Source of the DNA: Hyphomicrobiales bacterium
GTDB taxonomy: Bacteria; Pseudomonadota; Alphaproteobacteria; Rhizobiales; OSC116
NCBI GenBank assembly: GCA_016744975.1
Contig: JADGDI010000007.1
Coordinates: 1 to 49,900 of the forward strand
DNA length: 49,900 nucleotides
Reading direction: 5' to 3'
Shown one piece after another: positions 16,553 through 26,281 of this stretch. How positions within the stretch are numbered: position 1 is the first letter of the stretch; each line of letters opens with the position of its first letter. The notes beneath the pieces were generated by a model. That model was not told the DNA's origin. It was given only the letters and a program-made list of their open reading frames with translations, and ran no database searches. The position numbers were made by a program, and so were the translations under genes.

Positions 16553-17956
16553 ATGGCAAATGGTGAAAATACTGGTCAAAATATCAGTAAAAAAGGTGCA
16601 GATTTTAAGGGTCGTTTTGGTTGGATGATGTTTGATTGGGCCGCACAACCTTATTTTACACTGATTACCACGTTTATTTTTGCGCCATATTTTATTGGTG
16701 GGTTTATTGAAGATGGGGTGGAAGGCCAAGCTTATTGGTCGCTAACTTTGGTAATTTCGGGCCTGATTGTGGCCATTGCTTCGCCCATATTTGGCTCGAT
16801 TGCTGATCGGATGGGCCCTCGCAAACCGTGGATTATTGCATTTTCATTAATCTTTATACTTGGCTCTTGTTTGTTATGGCTTGCAGTGCCTGGCGATGGT
16901 GGTGCGGTTTTTTTAGTAATTGTAGGCTTGATATTGGCAGCAATTGGTATTGAATTTGCGACGGTATTTAACAACGCCATGCTGCCCAATGTGGCTGGTG
17001 ATGGTAAGATGGGCAAACTTTCAGGCTTTGGTTGGGCGATGGGCTATATTGGCGGCTTGATTAGTTTGATTATTGTTTTGGGTTGGTTAAGCAGCAGCGT
17101 GAGCACTGGTAAAACCATGCTCGGGATGGAAAGTATTTTAGGCTTTGACCCAATGCTTAAAGAGGCTGATCGTTTTGTGGGGCCGATGGCTGCGCTTTGG
17201 TATTTGGTTTTTGTGATACCGATGTTTTTATTCACGCCTGATGAAAAACCCATTAAATATGCCAAAGCTAGCGTGATGGATAATGTGATCAATGGCCTTG
17301 CTGATTTGTGGGTGTTATTTAGAAGCATGCGCAACCAAAAAAACTTATATACCTTCTTCTTTGCACGGATGATTTATTTTGACGGCATTACTGCATTATT
17401 TGTATTTGGTGGGGTTTATGCCAAATTTGTGTTTGACTGGGAAATAACCACATTGGGTATTTTTGGCATTATATTGTCGGTTGCGGCCGCATTGGGTGCG
17501 TTTTTAGGCGGTATATTGGATGATATTTTTGGCCCTAAAAAAGTGATATTGTGGGCATTATTTGGGTTGATTGTCTCTTCACTGGGTATTTTGTCGGTTA
17601 ACACAGAAACGGCTTTAATTTTTATTATACTGCCACCGATTGCCGAAAATATCGGTATGTTTGCCAGTTTGGGCGAGCAAATTGTATTGTTTTTTGGGTG
17701 TGGTATTGGCCTATTTGCAGGGCCAGCTCAAGCTGCAAGCCGCACCATGTTGGTTAAAATTATTCCAAAAGGCGAGGCGGCTAAATATTTTGGGCTATTT
17801 GCGTTATCAGGCAAGGCTACAACATTTTTAGCGCCATTAATCATTGGCATATTAACCGTGGCGTTGAATGACCAGCGGATGAGCTTGGTAACTGTGGTCG
17901 GGTTTTTAATTGTTGGTATTATACTGTTTCTTAAGGTATCTGAGACGCCAGAATAG
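16553..17956 (+). CDS. MFS transporter, UMF1 / Atg22-like family
   Basis: This 467-residue protein has about twelve membrane segments. The N-terminal FGWMMFDWAAQPYFTLITTFIFAPYF resembles the W-x-x-Y-DWA start of UMF1-type (Atg22-like) permeases. The loop ADRMGPRKPWI (about residues 86-96) is the MFS loop 2-3 signature. The substrate is unknown; export of amino acids or similar small molecules is only suggested by the Atg22 relationship. I chose the ATG at 16553 because AAGGGG lies six bases upstream; a TTG two codons earlier is less likely. It sits after gdh in the same direction but past a hairpin, so co-transcription is uncertain. Confidence 0.88.
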   Translation: MANGENTGQNISKKGADFKGRFGWMMFDWAAQPYFTLITTFIFAPYFIGGFIEDGVEGQAYWSLTLVISGLIVAIASPIFGSIADRMGPRKPWIIAFSLIFILGSCLLWLAVPGDGGAVFLVIVGLILAAIGIEFATVFNNAMLPNVAGDGKMGKLSGFGWAMGYIGGLISLIIVLGWLSSSVSTGKTMLGMESILGFDPMLKEADRFVGPMAALWYLVFVIPMFLFTPDEKPIKYAKASVMDNVINGLADLWVLFRSMRNQKNLYTFFFARMIYFDGITALFVFGGVYAKFVFDWEITTLGIFGIILSVAAALGAFLGGILDDIFGPKKVILWALFGLIVSSLGILSVNTETALIFIILPPIAENIGMFASLGEQIVLFFGCGIGLFAGPAQAASRTMLVKIIPKGEAAKYFGLFALSGKATTFLAPLIIGILTVALNDQRMSLVTVVGFLIVGIILFLKVSETPE

Positions 17957-17995
17957 TATTTTGAGCGGGGTGAATTTGCGAAATAATGGTAAGGC

Positions 17996-18052
17996 CAGGC
18001 TCGAAGCCTGTATAATGATGCACGCGTATGGCGAATACGCGCGCTATTTTTG
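17996..18052 (+). terminator. Double hairpin terminator between the MFS gene and purH
   Basis: Two hairpins lie in the convergent gap: a 6-bp stem with a 3-nt loop (17996-18001, 18005-18010), then a perfect 7-bp stem with a 5-nt loop (18023-18029, 18035-18041). The second is followed by a T-rich tail ending near 18052. The second fits a rho-independent terminator for the plus-strand MFS gene. It may also stop transcription coming from purH, whose stop is at 18057. Confidence 0.6.
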
Positions 18053-18056
18053 TTGA

Positions 18057-19649
18057 TTAATGCTTAAAGTGGCGCATGCCAGTGAATAGCATGGCAAGGC
18101 CAGCCTCATCTGCGGCTTTAATAACCTCATCATCGCGCATGGAACCACCTGGTTGGATGATGGCGGTAGCGCCAGCAGCAGCAGCAGCTAACAGACCATC
18201 AGCAAATGGGAAAAAGGCGTCAGACGCGACCACTGAGCCTTTGACCAAGGCATCAGCTTCACCAGCTGCCTTTGCCGCATCGATGGATTTTTGCGCGGCA
18301 ACATGTGTTGAATCAATGCGGCTCATTTGACCTGCACCGATGCCGACTGTTGCGCCATCTTTAACATAAATTATGGCGTTGGATTTAACATGTTTGCAGA
18401 TTTTAAATGCCAATTTCATGTCGGTCATTTCTTGCGCGGTTGGTTGGCGTTTGGTGACGACTTTTAATTCTAAATCATCCACACAACCATTGTCACGTGA
18501 TTGTACCAACAAGCCGCCAGATACGCTGCGAATGTTTAAGCCTGCTGATTTAACATCGGGCAAGCCGCCAGTGACCAATAGTCTTAGATTCTTTTTAGCG
18601 GCAATGATGGTTTTAGCAGCTTCGCTTACATCTGGTGCAATAATCACCTCGGTAAAGGTTTTGACAATTTCAACCGCGACCGCTTCGGTAATGGTATCAT
18701 TTAACGCAACAATGCCACCAAAGGCGGATGTTGGGTCACATTTTAGGGCAGCTTTATAGGCTGTTACAAGGTCAGTGCCTGTCGCGACACCGCATGGGTT
18801 GGCATGTTTGATAATCGCCACGGCTTTGGTGTCGTTTGGTTTGAACTCTGCAACCAGTTCAAATGCTGCATCGGTATCATTAATATTGTTAAAGCTTAAT
18901 GCTTTGCCTTGTAATTGGCTGGCCGTTGCAACGCCTTTGCGTTGTTCACCATTGACATAAAAGCCAGCTTGTTGATGTGGGTTTTCGCCATAACGCAGCA
19001 CTTGTTTTAACGTGCCGCCAAATGCGCGATAGTCTGGTGTTGGGGTGTCTAATTGTTCGGCAAACCAGTTGGAAATTGCCGCATCATAAGCAGCGGTTCT
19101 GGCATAGGCTTTGGCGGCAAGTTTTTTGCGCGTATTTAAGCTTGTTGCACCTTTGTTTTTAGCCATTTCGCCCAACACAAGATCATAATCTGAATTTTCA
19201 ACAATGACCGTTACAAAGCCATGGTTTTTAGAGGCGGCTCTAATCATAGCGGGGCCGCCAATGTCAATATTCTCGACACAATCTTCGTAATTGCCGCCCT
19301 TGGCAACGGTGGCTTCAAACGGGTAAAGGTTGACTACTAATAAGTCGATATTTGGGATGTTATGATCGGCTTGGGCTTGTATATGCGCGTCATTATCGCG
19401 TAATGATAACAACCCGCCATGCACTGCGGGGTGTAATGTTTTAACCCGACCATCCATCATTTCTGGAAATTTAGTAATGTCTGCAACATCTTTAACTGGA
19501 ATGCCCGCATCACTGATGGCTTTTGATGTGCCGCCAGTTGAGAGCAATTCAATGCCTAAATCATGTAATTTTTGGGCAAATTCAATCAGGCCAGATTTGT
19601 CTGATAGTGAAATTAATGCGCGTTTAATGGGTGGGTTTTCATTGTGCAT
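18057..19649 (-). CDS. purH: Bifunctional AICAR formyltransferase / IMP cyclohydrolase
   Basis: PurH catalyses the last two steps of IMP synthesis in the cytoplasm. The N-terminal cyclohydrolase (MGS-like) part shows [10 protein letters not shown] (about residues 10-19), [10 protein letters not shown] and DGRVKTLHP. The C-terminal transformylase part shows YGENPHQ (about residue 218) and HANPCGVA (about residue 277). With the start at 19649 the protein is 530 residues, the usual length. AAAGGA precedes this ATG, whereas an upstream in-frame start would add 19 unusual residues, so I prefer 19649. The gene stands alone and diverges from rpiB. Confidence 0.95.
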   Translation of the reverse strand: MHNENPPIKRALISLSDKSGLIEFAQKLHDLGIELLSTGGTSKAISDAGIPVKDVADITKFPEMMDGRVKTLHPAVHGGLLSLRDNDAHIQAQADHNIPNIDLLVVNLYPFEATVAKGGNYEDCVENIDIGGPAMIRAASKNHGFVTVIVENSDYDLVLGEMAKNKGATSLNTRKKLAAKAYARTAAYDAAISNWFAEQLDTPTPDYRAFGGTLKQVLRYGENPHQQAGFYVNGEQRKGVATASQLQGKALSFNNINDTDAAFELVAEFKPNDTKAVAIIKHANPCGVATGTDLVTAYKAALKCDPTSAFGGIVALNDTITEAVAVEIVKTFTEVIIAPDVSEAAKTIIAAKKNLRLLVTGGLPDVKSAGLNIRSVSGGLLVQSRDNGCVDDLELKVVTKRQPTAQEMTDMKLAFKICKHVKSNAIIYVKDGATVGIGAGQMSRIDSTHVAAQKSIDAAKAAGEADALVKGSVVASDAFFPFADGLLAAAAAGATAIIQPGGSMRDDEVIKAADEAGLAMLFTGMRHFKH

Positions 19650-19839
19650 AGCTTTTCCTTTGTCCTTGCAAATGGAGGTGGTTGACAATGATTGTGCCAT
19701 TAGCACAGATTTTTAATAAAATATAGCCTAGATGATGCTTGTTAAATGTTTTGCTCAAATAATTGGGCGCCACTGGTTTATCTTTGCCAATTTTACTGAT
19801 AAGCATTATTTTATTTGAAATATAAAGCAGGGTAAGCTC

Positions 19840-20271
19840 ATGAAAATTGCAATCGGAACAGATCATGCAGGGTTTAAATATAAACAAAAGATTGTAAAGT
19901 TTTTATCTTCACATGGCCATGATGTTAAAGACTTTGGTACATTTGATGAACTGTCTTGTGATTACCCAGATTTTATATTTCCTGTGGCTACGGCTGTTTC
20001 ATCTGGTGAATATGAGCGAGGCATCGTTCTGGGCGGTTCGGGTAATGGAGAAGCGATTGCTGCAAATAAAGTTTCAGGTATTCGTTGTGCGGTCTGTTGG
20101 AATGTTTTGTCGGCAGAAATGTCTCGCCGCCATAATGATGCTAATATATTATCTCTTGGGCAACGAATGATTGATGAGGATATGTTAGACAAGATTGTTC
20201 AAACTTGGCTTGAAACGCCATTTGAGGGCGGGCGGCATCAAAGGCGAATCGAAAAAATAGACAATATGTAA
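19840..20271 (+). CDS. rpiB: RpiB/LacA/LacB family sugar-phosphate isomerase (ribose-5-phosphate isomerase B)
   Basis: This 143-residue protein has the RpiB start IGTDHAGFKYK (residues 5-15). At the active-site loop it has GGSGNGE (65-71) instead of the CGTGxG of the E. coli enzyme. From memory, the mycobacterial RpiB has the same GGSGNGE form and uses the glutamate (here Glu71) as base. It interconverts ribose-5-phosphate and ribulose-5-phosphate in the pentose phosphate pathway, though allose-6-phosphate or related sugars are possible substrates. It faces purH head-to-head across 190 bp, which is consistent with ribose supply for purines but may be chance. Confidence 0.9.
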   Translation: MKIAIGTDHAGFKYKQKIVKFLSSHGHDVKDFGTFDELSCDYPDFIFPVATAVSSGEYERGIVLGGSGNGEAIAANKVSGIRCAVCWNVLSAEMSRRHNDANILSLGQRMIDEDMLDKIVQTWLETPFEGGRHQRRIEKIDNM

Positions 20272-20304
20272 CGATGGCGTTTTATTTTTGCAATATGGGG
20301 TGAT

Positions 20305-22014
20305 TTATAATTTTCTAAATTGCCATTTGGCTTCGGCATAGTCTTCTACTTGGCCAGAAATTACAATTTGATGGGTTTTCTTTTTTTCTTGGCTTTCGCC
20401 TAAATAGACACTGTCCTCAAGGCGAAATGCTGCAAAGGTGGATACAAATTGCCACATATCTTGATTGGGCATAATTAGCAATATGCTATGACCGTCGCGT
20501 GAGGTTTGAGTGGTTACCGATGGATGAAGGTGGAAGCGAATGTCATAATTTTGCTTTTTAAACGGGGTTTTTGTCTGATCTTGGGCGGGCGATAAAATGT
20601 CCATGCCGGTGATTTGCTCACCATTTGGTGATAGGGTTATGCTACGCTGGTGGATGAGGCCAAAATTTCTGGCATAGCCGTCATGACTGGCTATCACTTG
20701 CGGACCATCAGGCGTTTTACCAATGGTGACCGGCATTTTATGGTGGCCATGATAAATTTGATTGCCAATTAAGCGGCTTAACCAGTTGGGCAGTTTTAAT
20801 GTAGCAGTGGATTGGTTGTTTAGGCAAAGGGTTGAGTGAGCGGCAGTTGAACGCGTGGTTGAGAACCATTTATAATCATAGTGATCGGTTGCGCCACAAT
20901 TAACCACCATGCGCTGGGCGGAAACGCTAATTTCAACCGCCAATGGCCCCGCATGGGCGGTGGTGCTATATTCAGATTTTGGTATTTCGCCTGCATCAAT
21001 TGTTAGTTGTATGTCTGGTGCATATAGGCGGTAATAGCCACTATGGGGCGCTTGGGTTGGGGCTTTGAACCCTTCGCCTTCTGCATCAAATATGCTTAAG
21101 AATGCCGCCCAATCGGTCGGGCCTGCCCCGTTAAATTGAATAAAATTACCATCGGGGTGGCAAAAGAAATGCAAGATCGGAATGATGCGGTCTATGGCAT
21201 TTTGCAAGGCTATTGGGACGTGCTTTTGCTGTTTCTTATAGGTTTGTTTTAACGGGATTAGCACCAGCATAATTTCAAGTAAAAGGTCTGGGTTGCGGCT
21301 AACATGCCCGCCATCTGGCAAAATCTGCTCGGCAAGCTGTTCGGCCAGTAATTGCTCATAGTCTAATTTATCATTTTTAATCTGATAGGATTGATTTAGG
21401 CAGTTATTTGCAAAACATAAGGCGATTGCAATGTCCAATTTGTCCTTACTATGTTTGACATATTTAAACGAGCGGCGCAAAACCTGTACATGTTGATCGA
21501 TGGTTTTAAAGTATAATTTGTTGGTAATTTCGGTCGATTGATTGGTTAAAATGGATGAATGGGACAGTAAAGCAATTAAGCGCTTGGTGGTAATGGCCAT
21601 TTTCCAATTGCTTTGACTATAGTAATTTTTACTATTTAGCCAATCCACATAAAGTGCGTTGGCTTGCATGATGGCGATTGGGCTATTAAGTGCCTTGAAA
21701 TGACATAACCAACCAAATGATACTAATTCATTATACCAGGCTTGATTGGGCGGTATTACTTTGAATGGCGAATTGGCACCTATGTTAAAGCTTGTTCCAC
21801 ATAATGAGATATGGCCGTCATATATGTCTTCGGCAATGGTTGGGTCGGCAATTTGTAAGTCGGTTGGTTCAAAAATAATGGCCTTGGGTAAATTGGCACT
21901 GCGCCGCCATTTCAACACATAAAGGCGGATAAGTTTTTGCTTAATGGCACGGATATAATGTTGAATCGCTAAATATATTAGCTGTAATTTCTCAATGAAT
22001 GAAAAATGTGCCAT
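20305..22014 (-). CDS. Heparinase II/III-like family protein
   Basis: This 569-residue protein matches the rhizobial heparinase II/III-like family by context and by motifs. The N-terminal half is an alpha-helical toroid-like region (WYNELVSFGWLCHF near residue 90). The C-terminal half includes DGNFIQFNGAGPTDWAAFLSIFD (around 290), HSGYYRLYAPD (around 320), STTAHAGPLAVEIS and CGATDHYDYKWFSTTRSTAAHSTLCLN (around 350-395). Relatives are polysaccharide lyases for uronic-acid glycans; the true substrate here is unknown. No signal peptide is obvious. It lies downstream of rsmB on the same strand with a 101-bp gap, the order I recall from Brucella and Rhizobium. Confidence 0.82.
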   Translation of the reverse strand: MAHFSFIEKLQLIYLAIQHYIRAIKQKLIRLYVLKWRRSANLPKAIIFEPTDLQIADPTIAEDIYDGHISLCGTSFNIGANSPFKVIPPNQAWYNELVSFGWLCHFKALNSPIAIMQANALYVDWLNSKNYYSQSNWKMAITTKRLIALLSHSSILTNQSTEITNKLYFKTIDQHVQVLRRSFKYVKHSKDKLDIAIALCFANNCLNQSYQIKNDKLDYEQLLAEQLAEQILPDGGHVSRNPDLLLEIMLVLIPLKQTYKKQQKHVPIALQNAIDRIIPILHFFCHPDGNFIQFNGAGPTDWAAFLSIFDAEGEGFKAPTQAPHSGYYRLYAPDIQLTIDAGEIPKSEYSTTAHAGPLAVEISVSAQRMVVNCGATDHYDYKWFSTTRSTAAHSTLCLNNQSTATLKLPNWLSRLIGNQIYHGHHKMPVTIGKTPDGPQVIASHDGYARNFGLIHQRSITLSPNGEQITGMDILSPAQDQTKTPFKKQNYDIRFHLHPSVTTQTSRDGHSILLIMPNQDMWQFVSTFAAFRLEDSVYLGESQEKKKTHQIVISGQVEDYAEAKWQFRKL

Positions 22015-22115
22015 ATTTGCGCCATAACACCTTAAATTAAAAAACTAACTATAGCATAGCTAGCTCTTTTAGGCTTTGCAAGGTTAAGCGGTAACATTGA
22101 GTAAATTCCTGTAAG

Positions 22116-23492
22116 TTATGCAGGAGTTTGACTCTGAAGGTTGGATTTGCGTAATTTAGCGATAAAAAAGCCATCCATACCGCCTATACCATCGGTTAAA
22201 TCGGGCAAAATTCTGAGCCATCCTTTTGGGCTGACTATTAAATTTGCGGTTTTTGCGATCAAGCCTAGCTTTTCGTTGGTGATAGGCTCTAACTTTACAT
22301 CATGGCGACGGCCTAATATGGCATCGATTTGCTTTTCGCCCTCTTCAGGTTCTAGAGAACAGGTTACATAAATGATCTCGGCATTTGGGGCGGCCATGTC
22401 GATGCAAATATTGAGTAATTCGGCCTGAATTTTAGCCAGATTTTTAATATCTTGTAGGCTTTTTAACAATAATATTTCGGGGTGTTTGCGAAATGTGCCA
22501 GTTGCACTGCATGGTGCGTCTAATAAGATATGTGATGGGGCAATTTCGGGGGTGAATTTGCGGATATCAGCCTGGATGACAGTGGCGGATAATTGGGTGC
22601 GTTCAAGATTTTCATTAAGGCGTTTTAGGCGGTTTTTATTAATGTCAACAGCGGTAACATTGGCGCCTAATGCAGCCAATTGCATGGTTTTACCGCCAGG
22701 TGCTGCACAAAAGTCAAAAACTGAGTTTTGGGCAACATCATCAAATAAGGTTGCGGCAATGGCGGCGGCGGCATCTTGCACCCAAAACTCGCCTTCAGCA
22801 AAGCCTTCAAGCTTGGTGATGTTGGGCTTTTTATCAAACCGAATGCTATGATCGCCAATTTGTTTTGCGCCAAATTCTTCTGCCCATTTTTTCGCCCATA
22901 GCTCGGTGTTTGATTTAACGCTAATGTCCAACTTGGGCTGCTGCTCAAGGCAATTGGCAAATTTTAGAGTGAGTTGATCGCCATAATATTGTTGCCATTT
23001 TTCGGCAACCCATTTTGGTAATATTTGGGTTGTGGTTAAGCTTAAAAAGCGGAGTTTATCTTGCTCGCGGTTTACTTTACCCAAAATGGCATTGATCAGC
23101 TTTTTGAAATGTTTGGCATCATTACTTTCGGCCAAATGCAGGCTGAGTGATATTGCAGCGTGGGGCGGGGTTTCCAAATAAAGCAATTGGGCTGCACCTA
23201 AAATCAGAATATAATGGGCAAGATAGGCTTTGCGGGGCAGGCTTTTACTCATATAAGATTTGAGATAAAATTCTATTTTGGTCAGATTACGAATGCTGGT
23301 CATCACCAAATTGCGCACAAATGCTTGGTCACGATCGCTTAAGCTTGACCAAGATGCATCTGTTTGAACTTTAAGCAGCGCATCGTCAAATGTCAGGCGG
23401 TTAAAAATGATTAAGCCAATAAAATTAAGTGCAACTTGCCGTGCAGCAAGGCCAGAAATTGTCTTTTTTTGAGAAGGTTTGTTCAAAATCAT
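22116..23492 (-). CDS. rsmB: 16S rRNA (cytosine-967-C5)-methyltransferase
   Basis: This 458-residue protein has an N-terminal NusB-like RNA-binding domain (about residues 15-140). A Rossmann methyltransferase domain of the NOL1/NOP2/Sun type follows, with FDFCAAPGGKTMQLAALGA (around 260), DAPCSATGTFRKHPEI (around 325) and the catalytic cysteine in VTCSLEPEEGE (around 383). It methylates 16S rRNA in the cytoplasm with SAM. The ATG at 23492 is preferred over a TTG five codons upstream because GAAAGAA lies just before it and because TTG starts are rarer. It diverges from the SDHAF4-like gene. Confidence 0.9.
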   Translation of the reverse strand: MILNKPSQKKTISGLAARQVALNFIGLIIFNRLTFDDALLKVQTDASWSSLSDRDQAFVRNLVMTSIRNLTKIEFYLKSYMSKSLPRKAYLAHYILILGAAQLLYLETPPHAAISLSLHLAESNDAKHFKKLINAILGKVNREQDKLRFLSLTTTQILPKWVAEKWQQYYGDQLTLKFANCLEQQPKLDISVKSNTELWAKKWAEEFGAKQIGDHSIRFDKKPNITKLEGFAEGEFWVQDAAAAIAATLFDDVAQNSVFDFCAAPGGKTMQLAALGANVTAVDINKNRLKRLNENLERTQLSATVIQADIRKFTPEIAPSHILLDAPCSATGTFRKHPEILLLKSLQDIKNLAKIQAELLNICIDMAAPNAEIIYVTCSLEPEEGEKQIDAILGRRHDVKLEPITNEKLGLIAKTANLIVSPKGWLRILPDLTDGIGGMDGFFIAKLRKSNLQSQTPA

Positions 23493-23585
23493 TTCTTTCA
23501 ATTGCAATATCGTCTAATATTAAGCTTCACTAATTAGCCAGTCTTGGCGGTAAGTCAAGCGAATATGGTAGTAAAGGCAAGGTGT

Positions 23586-23834
23586 ATGATGGATGACGAT
23601 ATTGAATATAAAGAAGTGATAATGCCGAGCGGCCTTAATGAGCTGGAGAAAATGGGCGCAGCGCGTGGCAAGAAAATATCTGCTATAGCCGAGCAAGCCA
23701 TTAGAGAAGCCGCAGCAAGGCGTATTGAACAAGATGCTGCGCAACAACCTGCTAAAGAATATAATGGCCGCAAAGGCTTAAACCCAACCCGCTATAGGGA
23801 TTGGGAAAATAAGGGCATTGCCAGCGACTTTTAG
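23586..23834 (+). CDS. SDHAF4-like succinate dehydrogenase assembly factor (DUF1674)
   Basis: This small protein of 82 residues ends in NPTRYRDWENKGIASDF, the highly conserved C-terminal signature of DUF1674/SDHAF4 (PTRYGDWE-x-KG-x-x-SDF). A helical Ala/Arg/Glu-rich region precedes it. In mitochondria SDHAF4 binds flavinylated SdhA and helps SdhA-SdhB assembly; the bacterial homologue presumably does the same in the cytoplasm. Several starts are possible: TTG 23544, ATG 23565, and ATG 23586 or 23589. I chose 23586 because AAAGG/AAGG lies just upstream and the N-terminus is not conserved. It runs into the convergent acs gene 12 bp later. Confidence 0.8.
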   Translation: MMDDDIEYKEVIMPSGLNELEKMGAARGKKISAIAEQAIREAAARRIEQDAAQQPAKEYNGRKGLNPTRYRDWENKGIASDF

Positions 23835-23846
23835 GCTTAAAATATC

Positions 23847-25787
23847 TTATAAATTCTCGTGGTTTTTAATTAGCTCTTTTACCACCTCTGGATCGGCTAA
23901 GGTGGAAATATCGCCTAGATTACCATACTCATCTTCGGCAATTTTGCGCAAAATACGCCGCATGATTTTACCTGAGCGAGTTTTTGGCAACCCTGGTGCA
24001 AATTGTAATTTGTCAATGGTGGCGATTGGGCCAATTTCCTTACGCACCCATTTAACCAATTCTTTGCGGAGTGCATCGGATGGTTCGGCATTATGCATTA
24101 AGGTGACATAAGTGTATATGCCTTGCCCCTTAATGTCATGAGGGTAGCCAACCACAGCAGCTTCTGATACGGCATCATGGGCAACAAGCGCGCTTTCAAT
24201 TTCGGCAGTGCCCATTCTGTGGCCTGAAACATTGAGCACATCATCGACGCGGCCAGTGATCCAATAATAGCCATCTTTGTCACGCTTGGCACCATCGCCT
24301 GTGAAATATTTACCCTTAAAGGTTGAAAAATAGGTTTGTACAAACCGTTCATGATCACCAAATATGGTGCGTGATTGACCCGGCCAACTGTCTGTGATGC
24401 ATAGCAAGCCTTCAGCTTCGCCTTTTAATTCGTTACCGTCTGTATCTACAATTTGTGGTTGTACGCCAAAAAATGGGAAGGAAGCGCTGCCAGGTTTCAT
24501 AGCGGTTGCGCCCGGCAATGGGGTAATCATAATCCCGCCTGTTTCAGTTTGCCACCATGTATCAACAACGGGGCAATTTTCTTCGCCGACAATATGGTAA
24601 TACCATTCCCATGCTTCGGGGTTAATGGGTTCGCCAACGCTTCCTAAAAGTCGTAAACTGCGGCGGTTGGTTTTGGTGACATAGTCATCACCCTGACCCA
24701 TTAATGCGCGAATGGCGGTGGGGGCGGTGTAGAAAATGGTGACTTTATGCTTGTCAATTACATTCCAAAAACGTGAGGCATCGGGGTAGGTTGGCACGCC
24801 CTCAAACATTAATGTGGTTGCGCCATTGGTGAGTGGGCCATAGAGAATGTATGAATGGCCTGTGATCCAACCGACATCGGCTGTGCACCAGTAGATGTCA
24901 TCATCATGGTGGTCAAACACGTATTTATGGGTCATGGAAGCGTATACCAAATAGCCGCCTGTGGTGTGAACCACGCCTTTTGGTGTGCCAGTAGAGCCTG
25001 ATGTATATAGAATGAATAACGGGTCTTCGGCGCTCATTTCCTCAGGCTCGCAAGTTTCACTTAGGCCTTTAATGGCTTCATGGTGCCAAATATCGCGGCT
25101 GTTGTCAAAAGCCACATCACCGCCCGTGCGTTTGACTATAAATAGTTTTTCGCCACCCTCTGTTTTGCTCAGGGCTTCATCGACATTAACTTTTAATGGG
25201 GTGGCTTTGCCGCCGCGGTAGCCCTCATCGGCAGTGATGATGAACTTAGACTTGCAATCTTTAATTCGGCCAGCGAGTGCGTCTGGCGAAAAGCCGCCAA
25301 ATACCACACTATGTGGCGCGCCAATGCGGCTACAGGCCAGCATGGCATAAGCAGCTTCGGGTATCATTGGCATATAAATGGTGACTACATCGCCTTTTTT
25401 AACGCCATTGGCTTTGAGCATATTGGCAAAAAGGCAGACTTGTTTGTGTAGTTCATTATAGGTGATGTTGAGGGATTCTTCGGGGTTATCACCTTCCCAA
25501 ATGATAGCGGTTTGATCGCCACGTTTGGCTAAATGGCGGTCGATACAGTTGACGGAGGCATTTAATGTGCCATCTTCATACCATTTTATTGATACATTAT
25601 CATGCTCAAAGCTGGTGTTTTTTACCTTGCTAAACGGTTTCATCCAGTCGACACGTGTGCCATGATATGCCCAAAAAATATCGGGTGTGTTGACTGAGCG
25701 ATCGTGTAGAATGTCATATCTGGCGTCGGTTATATAGCTTTTGGATTTAAATGCAGCATGTGGATAATGAGTCTCAACTTTAAACAT
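23847..25787 (-). CDS. acsA: Acetyl-CoA synthetase (AMP-forming)
   Basis: The 646-residue length is standard for Acs. The AMP-binding signature [15 protein letters not shown] is near residue 262, WWQTETGG near 410, and the acetylation-regulated lysine motif [11 protein letters not shown] near 602-612. The enzyme activates acetate with ATP and CoA in the cytoplasm, feeding the TCA cycle. The PKTRSGK lysine is the known target of protein acetyltransferase and sirtuin deacetylase, so post-translational control is likely. It is preceded by AGAGGG before the ATG. The gene stands alone between the convergent SDHAF4-like gene and the yciI-like gene. Confidence 0.96.
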   Translation of the reverse strand: MFKVETHYPHAAFKSKSYITDARYDILHDRSVNTPDIFWAYHGTRVDWMKPFSKVKNTSFEHDNVSIKWYEDGTLNASVNCIDRHLAKRGDQTAIIWEGDNPEESLNITYNELHKQVCLFANMLKANGVKKGDVVTIYMPMIPEAAYAMLACSRIGAPHSVVFGGFSPDALAGRIKDCKSKFIITADEGYRGGKATPLKVNVDEALSKTEGGEKLFIVKRTGGDVAFDNSRDIWHHEAIKGLSETCEPEEMSAEDPLFILYTSGSTGTPKGVVHTTGGYLVYASMTHKYVFDHHDDDIYWCTADVGWITGHSYILYGPLTNGATTLMFEGVPTYPDASRFWNVIDKHKVTIFYTAPTAIRALMGQGDDYVTKTNRRSLRLLGSVGEPINPEAWEWYYHIVGEENCPVVDTWWQTETGGIMITPLPGATAMKPGSASFPFFGVQPQIVDTDGNELKGEAEGLLCITDSWPGQSRTIFGDHERFVQTYFSTFKGKYFTGDGAKRDKDGYYWITGRVDDVLNVSGHRMGTAEIESALVAHDAVSEAAVVGYPHDIKGQGIYTYVTLMHNAEPSDALRKELVKWVRKEIGPIATIDKLQFAPGLPKTRSGKIMRRILRKIAEDEYGNLGDISTLADPEVVKELIKNHENL

Positions 25788-25941
25788 GAATTCCCTCTTT
25801 TTTTATTTTTTGCGCAGTTTAGAATTTTACTCAATATTTTGCAATGGTGCGCAAGACGGCATTGAATAATATTTATATTGGTACTTTATACTGCCGCTAA
25901 TTCATAGTCGTCCATTCGTGCCATTTGTTAGCAATGCTGGT

Positions 25942-26226
25942 TTAAATAAGATTGACTAGAGCAACCTTCATTGGGTGGATGGTTACAGTTTCAAACAGGC
26001 CAGCTTTGGCATAAGGGTCGGCGGCTAAACTTAGATCTAATGCGGCACGGTCTATTGCATCAACAAGCAATATTGAGCCTATCATTTTCTCCTCATCATC
26101 AAATAATGGGCCGCCTGCGATGATTTTTATGGCATCAGTACGCACAAATAATAAATGGGCTTCGCGGTTGGCCATTCTTAGCTCTAGTGAGTCTTTTTTA
26201 TCGTAACAGGTTACTGCAAAATGCAT
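25942..26226 (-). CDS. YciI-like protein
   Basis: This protein of about 94 residues opens with MHFAVTCYDKKDSLELRMANREAHL, a typical YciI start, and ends in DPYAKAGLFETVTIHPM, the conserved YciI C-terminal segment. YciI is a ferredoxin-like dimeric fold with a conserved His-Asp pair; no general biochemical function is established. An alternative ATG five codons upstream (26241) lacks a ribosome site, whereas GAAAG precedes 26226. It follows gpsA by about 55 bp, the same gpsA-yciI order I recall in other Rhizobiales, so they are probably co-transcribed. Confidence 0.85.
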   Translation of the reverse strand: MHFAVTCYDKKDSLELRMANREAHLLFVRTDAIKIIAGGPLFDDEEKMIGSILLVDAIDRAALDLSLAADPYAKAGLFETVTIHPMKVALVNLI

Positions 26227-26281
26227 ATTTTTGACTTTCATTTAAATTGTTAGCTTGTAGCATTTAGGTGTTTAACTTGGG

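Noticed and set aside
19682-19704. TTGACA upstream of rpiB as a promoter
   Set aside because: No acceptable -10 hexamer lies 15-19 bp downstream, and the site is more than 130 bp from the rpiB start.
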